64,000 nucleotides of DNA. Source: Colletes latitarsis. Taxonomy: Eukaryota > Arthropoda > Insecta > Hymenoptera > Colletidae. Below are positions 10,701 to 23,418 of the stretch, in pieces. The position numbers and the translations under genes were made by a program. A model generated the notes under the pieces. It saw nothing but the letters and a program-made list of their open reading frames with translations. It had not been told where the DNA came from and ran no database searches. The stretch lies in assembly GCF_051014445.1 (NCBI RefSeq), contig NW_027488377.1, positions 5,084,001 through 5,148,000 on the forward strand, written 5' to 3'. Within the stretch, counting starts at the first letter, position 1. The number at the start of each line of letters is the position of its first letter.

Positions 10701-13700
10701 ATATTAATCGCAACCAGGTTTAAATGACTGTTTCGGTGTGGAACCACATTACTACGTTATCTGAACCAGAAAAAGCCCAGGATCTGGCAAACAAGTATGC
10801 GAGAAATGCGAAAGTACGAGCTAGATGAGGGCAAATCCCAGACCTAACCCAGACATAACCGGCGTTATCCTCTAAAATATTAATCGCAACCAGGTTTAAT
10901 TGTCTGCTTCGGTGTGAAACCACATTACGATGGGATCCAAACCACAAAAAGCCCAAGATCTGGCCAACAAGTACGCGAAAATTGCGGTAGTATGAGCCAG
11001 ATGATTGCAAATACCAGAACTAACCCAGACATAACCAGGGTTAACCTCTAAAATATTAATCGGAACAAGGTTTAATTGACTGTTTCAGTGTGGTATCTCA
11101 TTACTGCGTGGTCCAACCCAGAGAAAGGCCAGGATCTGGCCAACAAGTAAGCGATAAACGCGAAAGTACGAGCCAGATAAGGGCAAATACCAGATTTAAC
11201 CCACACATAACCAGCGTTATCCTCTAAAATATTAATCGGAACCAGGTTTAATTGACTGTTTCAGTGTCATACCACATTACAACGTGGTCCAAGCCAGAAA
11301 AAGGCCAGGATCTGGCCAACAAGTATGGGAAAAATGCGAAAATACGAGCCAGATGACGGCAAATCCCAGACCTAACCGTGACATAACCGCCGTTATCCTC
11401 TAAAATATTTATTGCAACCAGGTTTAATTGACTGTTTCGGTGTGGTACCGCATTACTACGTGATCCAAACCAGAAAAAGGCCAGGATCTGGCCAACATGT
11501 ATGCGAAAAACGCGAAAGTATGAGCCAGATGATTGCATATACCAGAACTAACCGAGACATAACCAGCGTTCTCCTCTAAAATACTAATCGGAACCAGCTT
11601 TTATTGCCTGTCTCAGTGTGGTGCCACATATCTACGTGATCCAAACCAGAAAAAAGCCAGGATCTGGCCAACAAGTATGCGAAAAATGCGAAAGTACGAG
11701 ACAGATGAGGGCAAATCCCAGACCTAACCGAGAAATAACCGGCGTTATCCTCTAAAATATTAATTGCAACCAGGCTTAATTGACTGTTTCGGTGTGGAAC
11801 CACATTCCTACGTGATCCAAACCAGAAAAGGCCCAGGATCTGGCCAACAAGTATGCGAAAAATGCGAAAGTACGAGCCAGATGAGGGCAAATCCCAGACC
11901 TAACCCAGACATAACCGGCGTTATCCTCTAAAATATTAATCGCAACCAGGTTTAATTGACTGTTTCTGTGTGGTACCGCAGTACTACGTGATCCAAACCA
12001 GAAGAAGGCCAGGATCTGGCCAACAAGTATCCAAAAAATGAGAAAGTATGAGCCAGATGGTTGCAAGTACCGGAACTAACCCAAACATAACCAGCGATAT
12101 CCTCCAAAAAATTAACCGCAACCAGGTTTAATTGACTGTTCCAGTGTGATACCACGTTACTGCGTGGTCCATGACAGAAAAAGGCCAGGATCTGGCCAAC
12201 AAGTATGTGAAAAATGCGAAAATTCGAGCCAGATGACGGCAAATCCCAGACCTAACCGTGACATAACCGGCGTTATCCTCTAGAATATTAATCGCAACCA
12301 GGTTTAATGGACTGTTTCGGTATGGAACCACATTACTACATGATCTAAACCAGGAGAAGCCCAGGATCTTGCCAACAAGTAGGCGAAAAATGCGAAGCTA
12401 CGAGCCAGATGAGGGCAAATCACAGACCTAACGGAGACATAACCGGCGTTATCCTCCAAAATATTAATCACAACCAGGTTTAATTGACTGTTTCAGTGTG
12501 ATACAACATTATTACGTGGTCCAAGCCAGAAAAAGCTCAGGATCTTGCCAACAAGTAAGCGAGAAATGCGAAATACGAGCCAGATGACAGCAAATCCCAG
12601 ACCTTACCGTGACATAACCGGCGTTATCCTCTAAAATATTAATCGCAACCAGGTTTAATTGACTGTTTCGGTGTGGTTCCGCATTACTACGTGATCCAAA
12701 CCAGAAAAAGGCCAGGATCTGGCCAAGAAGTATGCCAAAAACGCGAAAGTATGAGCCAGATGATTGCATATACCAGAACTAACCGAGACATAACCAGCGT
12801 TCTCCTCTAAAATACTAACCGGAACCAGATTTTATTGACTGTCTCAGTGTGGTACCACATTACTACGTGATCCAAACCAGAAAAAGGCCAGGATCTAGCC
12901 AACAAGTAGGCGAAAAATGCGAAGCTACGAGCCAGATGAGGGCAAATACCAGAACTAACCCAGACGTAGCCGGCGTTATCCTGTAAAATATTGATCGGAA
13001 CCAGGTTTATTTGACTGTTCCAGTGTGGCACCACATTACTACGTAGTCCAAACCAGAAAAAGCCCAGGATCTGGCCAACAAGTATGCGAGTAATGCGAAA
13101 GTACTAGCCAGATGAGGGCAACTCCCAGAACTAACCGAGACATAACCGGCGTTATCCTCTAAAATATTAATCGCAACCAGGCTTAATTGACTGTTTCAGT
13201 GTGGAACCACATTACTACGTTATCCAAGCCAGAAAAAGCCCAGGATCTGGCCAACAAGTATGCGAAAAATGCGAAAGTACGAGCCAGATGAGGGCAAATC
13301 CCAGACCTAACCCAGACATAACCGGCGTTATCCTGTAAAATATTGATCGGAACCAGGATTAATTGACTGTTTCGGTGTGGTACCGCATTACTACGTGATA
13401 CAGACCAGAAAAAGGCCAGGCCCTGGCCAAAAAGTATGCGAAAAATGCGAAAGTACGAGACAGATGAGGGCAAATCCCAGACCTAACCGAGACATAACCG
13501 GCGTTATCCTCTAAAATATTAATCGCAACCAGGTTTAATTGACTGTTTCGGTGTGATACCGCAATACTACGTGATACAGACCAGAAAAATGCCAGGATCT
13601 GGCCAACAAGTATGCGAAAAATGCGAAAGTACGAGACAGATGAGGGCAAATCCCAGACCTAACCGAGACATAACCGGCGTTATCCTCTAAAATATTAATC

Positions 13701-15144
13701 GCAACCAGGTTTAATTGACTGTTTTGGTGTGGTACCGCATTACTACGTGATCTAAACCTGGAAAAGGCCAGGATCTGGCCAACAAGCATGCGAGAAATGC
13801 GAAGGTACGAGCCAGATGAGGGCAAATACCAGACATAACCGAGACATAACCGGCGTTATCCTCTAAAATATGAATCGCAACCAGGTTTAATTGCTTGTTT
13901 CGGCGTGGTACCACATTACTACGTGGTCCGGGCCAGAAAAAGGCCAGGATCTGGCCCACAAGAATGCGAGAAATGCGAAGGGACGAGCCAGATGAGGGCA
14001 AATCCCAGGTCCAACCGAGATATAACCGGCGTTATCCTCTAAAATATTAATCGAACCCAGGTTTAATTGACTGTTTCGGTGTGGAGCGTCATTATTACGG
14101 GTTTCAAACCAGAAAAAGCTCAGGATCTAGCCAACAAGTAGGCGAAAAATGCGAAGGTACTAGCCAGATGAGGGCAAATCCCAGAACTAACCGAGACATA
14201 ACCGGCGTTATCCTCTAAAATATTAATCGCAACCAGCTTCTATTGACTGTTTCGGTGTGGTACCACAATACTACGTGGTCCAAGCGGGAAAAATGCCAGG
14301 TTCTGGCCAAGAAGCATGCGAAAAATGCGAAAGTACGTGACAGATGAGGGCAAATCCCAGACCTAACCTAGAAATAACCGGCGTTATCCTCTAAAATATT
14401 AATCGCAACCAGGCTTAATTGACTGTTTCGGTGTGGTACCGCAATACTACGTGATACAGACCAGAAAAATGCCAGGATCTGGCCAACAAGTATGCGAGAA
14501 ATGCGAAAGTACGAGCCAGATGGGGGCAAATACCAGACCTAACCGCGACATAACCGGCGTTATCCTCTTAAATATTAATCGCTACCAGGTTTAATTACCT
14601 GTTTCGGCGTGGTACCACATAACTACGTGGTCCGTGCCAGAAAAAGGCCAGGATCTGGCCCACAAGAATGCGAAAAATGCGAAGGGACGAGCCAGATGAG
14701 GGCAAATCCCAGACCTAACCGAGATGTAACCGGCGTTATCCTCTAAGATATTAATCGAACCCAGGTTTAATTGACTGTTTCGGTGTGGAGCGTCATTATT
14801 ACGGGATCCAAACCAGAAAAAGCTCAGGATCTAGCCAACAAGTAGGCGAAAAATGCGAAGGTACTAGCCAGATGAGTGCAAATCCCAGAACTAACCGAGA
14901 CATAACCGGCGTTAACCTCCAAAATATTCATCGCAACCAGGTTTAATTGACAGTTACGGTGTGGTACCGCATTACTACGTGATCCAAACCAGAAAAAGCC
15001 CAGGATCTTGCCAACAAGTAGGCGGAAAATGCGAAAGTACGAGACAGATGAGGGCAAATCCCAGACCTAACCGAGACATAACCGGCGTTAACCTCTAAAA
15101 TATTAATCGCAACCAGGTTTAATTGACAGTTACGGTGTGGTACC
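7747..15144. repeat. Large tandem segmental duplication, copy B (7.4 kb)
   Basis: This adjacent direct copy of 535-7756 ends where copy B reads GTGGTACCG at 15145 and copy A reads GTGGTACCA at 7757. It contains a second subfamily I island (7747-8918), the second divergent monomer (8603-8778) and the second hybrid monomer (8779-8951). It is 176 bp longer than copy A through a single extra monomer. The near-perfect identity points to a recent unequal exchange, or to an assembly duplication. Confidence 0.93.
11701..11876. repeat. Monomer present in copy B and missing in copy A
   Basis: A 40-bp stretch beginning GATCTGGCCAACAAG occurs at 11661-11700 and again at 11837-11876. Copy A has it once, at 4449-4488, and then continues like the sequence after 11876. 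The extra monomer carries its own variants (ATTAATTGCAACCAGGCTTAA, CATTCCTACGTG, GAAAAGGCCCAGG), so it is not a fresh copy of a neighbour. Loss from copy A by exchange within the 40-bp identity is therefore simpler than gain in copy B. Confidence 0.85.
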
Positions 15145-15235
15145 GCATTACTACGTGATCCAAACCAGAAAAAGCCCATGATCTTGCCAACAAGTAGGCG
15201 GAAAATGCGAAGGTACGAGCCAGATGATTGCAAAT

Positions 15236-15260
15236 ACCAGACATAACCAGCGTTATCCCC
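15236..15260. repeat. Marker of the 165-bp short-monomer lineage (first of eight)
   Basis: The usual AATACCAGAACTAACCCAG is followed by ACATAACCAGCG. Here the text is AATACCAGACATAACCAGCG, an 11-bp loss that removes exactly one of the two internal 11-bp direct repeats. The same deletion, always with GCGTTATCCCCTAAAATATT and followed by CAACCAGGATTAATTGAC, is at about 19451, 22251, 24881, 25751, 26620, 27136 and 28567. The shared linked variants show one origin followed by amplification, not eight separate deletions. I saw none outside 15.2-28.6 kb. Confidence 0.88.
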
Positions 15261-17629
15261 TAAAATATTAATCGCAACCAGGATTAATTGACTGTTTCGG
15301 TGTGGAACCACATTACGACGGGATACAAACCAGAAAAAGCCCTGGATCTGGCCAACAAGTATGCGAGAAACGCCTAAGTACGAGCCAGATGGGGGCAACT
15401 ACCAGACCTAACCGAGACATAACCGGCGTTATCCTCTAAAATATTAATCGCAACCAGCGATTCTATTGACTGTTTCGGTGTGGTACCACATTACTACGTG
15501 GTCGAAGCCGGAAAAAGGCCACGATCTGGCCAACAAGTATGCGAAAAATGCGAAAGTACGAGCCAGATGAGGGCAAATCCCTGACCTAACCGAGGCATAA
15601 CCGGCGTTATCCTCCAAAATATTCATCGCAACCAGGTTTAATTGACTGCTTCGGTGTGGAACCACATTACGACGGGATCCAAACCACAAAAAACCCAAGA
15701 TCTGGTCAACGAGTTCGCGAAAATTGCGAAAGTATGAGCCAGATGATTGCATATACCAGAACTAACCCAGACATAACCAGCGTTATCCTCTAAAATATTA
15801 ATCGCAACCAGGATTAATTGACTGTTTCGGTGTGGTACCGCAATACTACGTGATACAGACCAGAAAAATGCCGGGATCTGTCCAACAAGTATGCGAAAAA
15901 TGCGAAAGTACGAGCCAGATGAGGGCAAATACCAGACCTAACCGAGATATAACCGGCGTTATCATCTAAGATATTAATCGCAACCAGGTTTAATTGACTG
16001 TTGCAGTGTGGTACCAAATTACTACGTGTTACAAGCCAGAAAAACCCAAGATCTGGCCAACAAGTACGCGAGTAATGCGAAAGTACGAGCCAGATGAGGG
16101 CAAATCCCTGACCTAACCGAGACATAACCGGCGTTATCCTCTAAAGTATTCATCGCAACCAGGTTTAATTGACTGTTTCAGTGTGGTACCAAATTACTAC
16201 GTGGTTCAAGCCAGAAAAAAACCAAGATCTGGCCAACAAGTTCGCGAAAATTGCGAAAGTATGATCCAGATGATTGCAAATTCCAGAACTAACCCAGACA
16301 TAACCAGCGTTATCCTCTAAAATATTAATCGCAACCAGGTTTAATTGACTGTTTCGGTGTGGTACCGCAATACTACGTGATACAGACCAGAAAAATGCCA
16401 GGATCTGGCCAACAAGTATGCGAAAAATGCGAAAGTACGAGACAGATGAGGGCAAATACCAGACCTATCCGAGACATAACCGGCGTTATCCTCTAAAATA
16501 TTAATCGCAACCAGGTTTAATTGACTGTTTCAGTGTGGTACCAAATTACTACGTGGTCCAAGCCAGAAAAAACCCAAGATCTGGCCAACAAGTACGCGAT
16601 AATTGCGAAAGTATGATCCAGATGATCGCAAATACCAGAACTAACCCAGACATAACCAGCGTTATCCTCTAAAATATTAATCGCAACCAGGTTTAATTGA
16701 CAGTTTCGGTGTGGTACCGCATTACTACGTGATCTAAACCAGGAAAAGGCCAGGATCTGACCAACAAGTATGCGAGAAATGCGAAAGTACGAGCCAGATG
16801 AGGGCAAATACCAGACCTAACCGAGACATAACCGGCGTTATCCTCTAAAATATTAATCGCAACCAGTTTTAATTGCCTGTTTCGGCGTCGCACCACATTA
16901 CTACATTGTCCGGGCCAGAAAAAGGCCAGGATCTGGCCAACAAGTATGCGAAAAATGCGAAAGTATGAGCCAGATGATTGCTAATACCAGAACTAACCCA
17001 GACATAACCAGCGTCATCCTCTAAAATATTAATCGCAACCAGGTTTAATTGACTGTTTCGGTGTGGTACCACATCACTACGTGGTCCAAGCCAGAAAAAG
17101 GCCAGGATCTGGACAACAAGTATGCGGGAAATGGAAAAGTACGTGCCAGATGAGGCCAAATCCCAGACCTAACCGAGACATAACCGGCGTTATCCTCTAA
17201 AATATTAATCGCAACCAGGTTTAATTGACTGTTTCAGTGTGGTACCAAATTACTACGTGGTCCAAGCCAGCAAAAACCCAAGATCTGGCCAACAAGTACG
17301 CGATAATTGCGAAAGTATGATCCAGATGATTGCAAATACCAGAACTAAGCCAGACATAACCAGCGTTATCCTCTAAAATATTAATCGCAACCAGGTTTAA
17401 TTGACTGTTTCGGTGTGGTACCGCAATACTACGTGATACAGACCAGAAAAATGACAGGATCTGGCCAACAAGTATGCGAGAAATGCGAAAGTACGAGCCA
17501 GATGAGGGCAAATACCAGACCTAACCGAGACATAACCGGCGTTATCCTCTAAAATATTAATCGCAACCAGGATTAATTGACTGTTTCGGTCTGGTACAGC
17601 ATTAGTACGTGGTCCAAGCCAGAAAAAAC

Positions 17630-20074
17630 CCAAGATCTGGCCAACGAGTTCGCGAAAATTGCGAAAGTATGAGCCAGATGATTGCAAATACCAGAACTAA
17701 CCCAGACATAACCAGCGTTATCCTCTAAAATATTAATCGCAACCAGGTTTAATTGACTGTTTCGGTGTGGTACCGCATTACTACGTGATACAGACCAGAA
17801 AAAGGCCAGGCCCTGGCCAACAAGTATGCGAAAAATGCGAAAGTACGTGACAGATGAGGGCAAATCCCGGACCTAACCTAGAAATAACCGGCGTTATCCT
17901 CTAAAATATTAATCGCAACCAGGTTTAGTTGACTGTTTCGGTGTGGTACCGCAATACTACGTGATACAGACCAGAAAAATGCCAGGATTTGCCCAACAAG
18001 TATGCGAAAAATGCGAAAGTACGAGACAGATGAGGGCAAATCCCAGACCTAACCGAGACATAACCGGCGTTATCCTCTAAAATATTAATCGCAACCAGCT
18101 TTTATTGACTGTTTCAGTGTGGTACCACATTACTACGGGATCCAAATCAGAAATAGGCCAGGATCTGGCCAACAAGTATGCGAAATACGCGAAAGTACGA
18201 GACAGATGACGGCAAATCCTAGACCTAACCGAGACATAACCGGCGTTATCCTCTAAAATATTAATCGCAACCAGGTTTAATTGACTGTTTCGGTGTGGTA
18301 CCGCATTAGTACGTGATCCAAACCACAAGAAACCCAAGATCTGGCCAACGAGTACGCGAAAATTGCGAAAGTATGAGCCAGATGATTGCATATACCAGAA
18401 CTAACCCAGACATAACCAGCGTTATCCTCTAAAATAATAATCGCAACCAGGATTAATTGACTGTTTCGGTGTGGTACCGGATTACTACGTGATACAGACC
18501 AGAAAAAGGCCAGGCCCTGGCCAACAAGTATGCGAAAAATGCTAAAGTACGTGACAGATGAGGGCAAATCCCGGACCTAACCTAGAAATAACCGGCGTTA
18601 TCCTCTAAAATATTAATCGCAACCAGGTTTAATTGACTGTTTCGGTGTGGTACCGCAATACTACGTGATACAGGCCAGAAAAAGGCCAGGATCTGGCCAA
18701 CAAGTATGCGAAAAATGCGAAAGTACGTGACAGATGAGGGCAAATCCCAGACCTAACCTAGAAATAACCGGCGTTATCCTCTAAAATATTAATCGCAACC
18801 AGGCTTAATTGACTGTTTCGGTGTGGTACCGCAATACTACGTGATACAGACTAGAAAAATGCCAGGATCTGGCCAACAAGTATGCGAAAAATGCGAAAGT
18901 ACGTGACAGATGAGGGCAAATCCCAGATCTAACCTAGAAATAACCGGCGTTATCCTCTAAAATATTAATCGCAACCAGGTTTAATTGACTGTTTCGGTGT
19001 GGTACCGCAATACTACGTGATACAGACCAGAAAAATGCCAGGATCTGGCCAACAAGTATGCGAGAAATGCGAAAGTACGAGCCAGATGAGGGCAAATACC
19101 AGACCTAACCGAGACATAACCGGCGTTATCCTCTAAAATATTAATCGCAACCAGGATTAATTGACTGTTTCGGTCTGGTACCGCATTAGTACGTGATCCA
19201 AACCAGAAACATCCCAGGATCTGGCCTACAAGTAGGCGAAAAATGCGATGGTACGAGCCAGATGATTGCAAATACCAGAACTAACCCAGACATAACCGGC
19301 GTTATCCTCCAAAATATTAACCGCAACCAGGTTTAATTGACTGTTACGGTGTGGTACCGCATTACTACGTGGTCCGGGCCAGAAAAAGCCCAGGATCTTG
19401 CCAACAAGTAGGCGGAAAATGCGAAGGTACGAGCCAGATGATTGCAAATACCAGACATAACCAGCGTTATCCCCTAAAATATTAATCGCAACCAGGATTA
19501 ATTGACCGTTTCGGTGTGGAACCACATTAGTACGTGATCTAAAGTAGAAACAGCCCAGGATCTGGCCAACAAGTATGCGAGAAGTGCGAAAGTACGAGCC
19601 AGATGAGGGCAAATACCAGACCTAACCGAGACATAACGGGCGTTATCCTCTAAAATATTAATCGCAACCAGGATTAATTGACTGTTTTGGTCTGGTACCG
19701 CATTAGTACGTGATCCAAACCAGAAACAGCCCAGGATCTGGCCAACAAGTATGCGAGAAATGCGAAAGTACGAGCCAGATAAGGGCAAATCCCAGACCTA
19801 ACCCAGACATAACCGGCGTTATCCTCCAAAATATTAACCGCAACCAGGTTTAATTGACTGTTACGGTGTGGTACGGCATTACTACGTGGTCGGGCCAGAA
19901 AAAGGACAGGATCTGGCCCACAAGAATGCGAAAAATGCGAAGGTAAGTGCCAGATGAGGGCAAACCCCAGACCTAACCGAGATATAACCGGCGTTATCCT
20001 CTAAAATATTAATCGCAACCAGGATTAATTGACTGTTTCGGTGTGGAGCGTCATTATTACGGGATCCAAACCAG
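17630..20074. repeat. Paralogous block, short form (2.44 kb)
   Basis: It matches 23238-26551 in order, at offsets that step from 5608 to 5783 to 6300 to 6477 bp. Markers include GGCCAGGCCCTGGCC (17804), GAAATAGGCC (about 18150), GAAACATCCC (19207) and GGACAGG (19904). The offset steps correspond to whole monomers absent here and present in the partner. A 3-monomer repeat is nested at its end (GGACAGG at 19904 and 20431). Confidence 0.85.
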
Positions 20075-22536
20075 AAAAAGCTCAGGATCTAGCCAACAAG
20101 TTGGCGAAAAATGCGAAGGTACTAGCCAGATGAGGGCAAATCCCAGAACTAACCGAGACATAACCGGCGTTATCCTCTAAAATATCAATCGCAACCAGGA
20201 TTAATTGACTGTTTTGGTCTGGTACCGCATTAGTACGTGATCCAAACCAGAAACAGCCCAGGATCTGGTCAACAAGTATGCGAGAAATGCGAAAGTACGA
20301 GCCAGATAAGGGCAAATCCCAGACCTAACCCAGACATAACCGGCGTTATCCTCCAAAATATTAACCGCAACCAGGTTTAATTGACTGTTACGGTGTGGTA
20401 CGGCATTACTACGTGGTCGGGCCAGAAAAAGGACAGGATCTGGCCCACAAGAATGCGAAAAATGCGAAGGTAAGAGCCAGATGAGGGCAAATCCCAGACC
20501 TAACCGAGATATAACCGGCGTTATCCTCTAAAATATTAATCGCAACCAGGATTAAGTGACTTTTTCGGTGTGGAACCACATTACGACGGCATACAAACCA
20601 GAAAAAGCCCTGGATCTGGCCAACAAGTATGCGAGAAATGCGAAAGTACGAGCCAGATGAGGCCAAATCCCAGACCTAACCGTGACATAACCGGCGTTAT
20701 CCTCTAAAATATTAATGGCAACCAGGTTTAATTGACTGTTTCAGTGTGGTACCAAATTACTACGTTGTCCAAGCCAGAAAAAACCCAAGATCTGGCCAAC
20801 AAGTACGCGAAAAAGGCGAAAGTATGATCCAGATGATTGCAAATACCAGACCTAACCGAGACTTAATCGGCGTTATCCTCTAAAACATTAATCGCAACCA
20901 GGTTTAATCGCCTGTTTCGGCGTGGTACCACATTACTACGTGGTCCGGCCCAGAAGAAGGCCAGGATCTGGCCCACAAGTATGCGAAAAATGCGAAGGTA
21001 CGAGCCAGATGAGGGCAAATCCCAGACCTAACCGAGATATAACCGGCGTTATCCTCTAAAATATTAATCGAACCCAGGTTTAATTGACTGTTTCGGTGTG
21101 GAGCTTCATTATTACGGGAACCAAACCAGAAAAAGTTCAGGATCTAGCCAACAAGTAGGAGAAAAATGCGAAGGTACTAGACAGATGAGGACAAATCCCA
21201 GAACTAACCGAGACATAAACGGCGTTATCCTCTAAAATATTAATCGCAACCAGGATTAATTGACTGTTTCGGTCTGGTACCGCATTAGTACGTGATCAAA
21301 CCAGAAACAGCCCACGATCTGGCCAATAAGTATGCGAGAAATGCGAAAGTACGAGCCAGATAAGGGCAAATACCAGACCTAACCCAGACATAACCGGCGT
21401 TATATGCCAAAATATTAACCGCGACCAGGTTTAATTGACTGCTACGGTGTGGTACCGCATTACTACGTGATCCAAACCAGAAAAAGCCCAGGATCTTGCC
21501 AACAAGTAGGCGGAAAATGCGAAGGTACGAGCCAGATGATTGCAAATACCAGAACTAACCCAGACATAACCAGCGTTATCCTCTAAAATATTAATCGCAA
21601 CCAGGATTAATTGACTGTTTCGGTGTGGAACCACATTACGACGGGATACAAACCAGAAAATGCCCTGGATCTGGCCAACAAGTATGCGAGAAATGCGAAA
21701 GTATGAGCCAGATGATTGCAAATACCAGAACTAACCCAGACATAACCAGCGTTATCCTCCGAAATATTAATCGCAATCAGGTTTAATTGACTGCTTCGGT
21801 GTGCTACCGCATTACTACGTGATCCAAACCAGAAAAAGCCCAGGATCTTGCCAACAAGCAGGCGGAAAATGCGAAGGTACGAGCCAGATGATTGCAAATA
21901 CCAGAACTAACCCAGACATAACCAGCGTTATCCTCTAAAATATTAATCGCAACCAGGATTAATTGACTGTTTCGGTGTGGAACCACATTACGACGGGATA
22001 CAAACCAGAAAATGCCCTGGATCTGGCCAACAAGTATGCGAGAAATGCGAAAGTATGAGCCAGATGATTGCAAATACCAGAACTAACCCAGACATAACCG
22101 GCGTTATCCTCCAAAATATTAACCGCAACCAGGTTTAATTGACAGTTACGGTGTGGTACCGCATTACTGCGTGATCCAAACCAGAAAAAGCCCAGGAATT
22201 GCCAACAAGTAGGCGGAAAATGCGAAGGTACGAGCCAGATGATTGCAAATACCAGACATAACCAGCGTTATCCCCTAAAATATTAATCGCAACCAGGATT
22301 AATTGACTGTTTCGGTGTGGAACCACATTTACGACGGGATACAAACCAGAAAATGCCCTGGATCTGGCCAACAAGTATGCGAGAAATGCGTAAGTACGAG
22401 CCAGATGGGAGCAACTACCAGGCCTAACCCAGACATAACCGGCGTTATCCTCTAAAATATTAATCGCAACCAGCGATTCTATTGACTGTTGCGGTGTGGT
22501 ACCACATTACTACGTGATCAAACCAGAAACAGCACA

Positions 22537-23418
22537 GGATCTGGCCAATAAGTATGCGAGAAATGCGAAAGTACGAGCCAGATAAGGGCAAATACCAGAC
22601 CTAACCCAGACATAACCGGCGTTATCCTCCAAACTATTAATCGCAACCAGGTTTAATTGACTGTTACGGTGTGGTACCGCATTACTACGTGATCCAAACC
22701 ACAAAAAGCCCAGGATCTTGCCAACAAGTAGGCGGAAAATGTGAAGGTACGAGCCAGATGATTGCAAATACCAGAACTATCCCAGACATAACCAGCGTTA
22801 TCCTCTAAAATATTAATCGCAACCAGGATTAATTGACTGTTTCGGTGTGGAACCACATTACGACGGGATACAGACCAGAAAAATGCCAGGATCTGGCCAA
22901 CAAGTATGCGAAAAATCCGAAGGGACGAGCCAGATGAGGGCAAATCCCAGGTCCAACCGAGATATAACCGGCGTTATCCTCTAAAATATTAATCGAACCC
23001 AGGTTTAATTGACTGTCTCGGTGTGGAGCGTCATTATTACGGGATTCAAACCAGAAAAAGCTCAGGATCTAGCCAACAAGTAGGCGAAAAATGCGAAGGT
23101 ACTAGCCAGATGAGGGCAAATCCCAGAACTAACCGAGACATAACCGGCGTTATCCTCTAAAATATTAATCGCAACCAGCTTCTATTGACTGTTTCGGTGT
23201 GGTACCACAATACGACGGGATCCAAACCACAAAAAACCCAAGATCTGGCCAACGAGTTCGCGAAAATTGCGAATGTATGAGCCAGATGATTGCAAATACC
23301 AGAACTAACCCAGACATAACCAGCGTTATCCTCTAAAATATTAATCGCAACCAGGTTTAATTGACTGTTTCGGTGTGGTACCGCATTACTACGTGATACA
23401 GACCAGAAAAAGGCCAGG
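22537..23418. repeat. 882-bp block, copy 1
   Basis: It matches 27419-28300 at a constant offset of 4882 bp. Shared private variants are CCTCCAAACTATTAATCGC (22625), GAAAATGTGAAGG, CAGAACTATCCCAGAC, AAAAATCCGAAGGGACG, CAGGTCCAACCGAGATATAA and GACTGTCTCGGTGTGGAGCG. I noticed one substitution near 23270 (GCGAATGTATG against GCGAAAGTATG). It overlaps the start of the 3.31 kb block. Confidence 0.88.

Noticed and set aside
7747..15144. 7.2 kb duplication as certain biology
   Set aside because: The near-perfect identity in a satellite array is also what an assembly error gives. I report it as observed sequence and leave its reality open.
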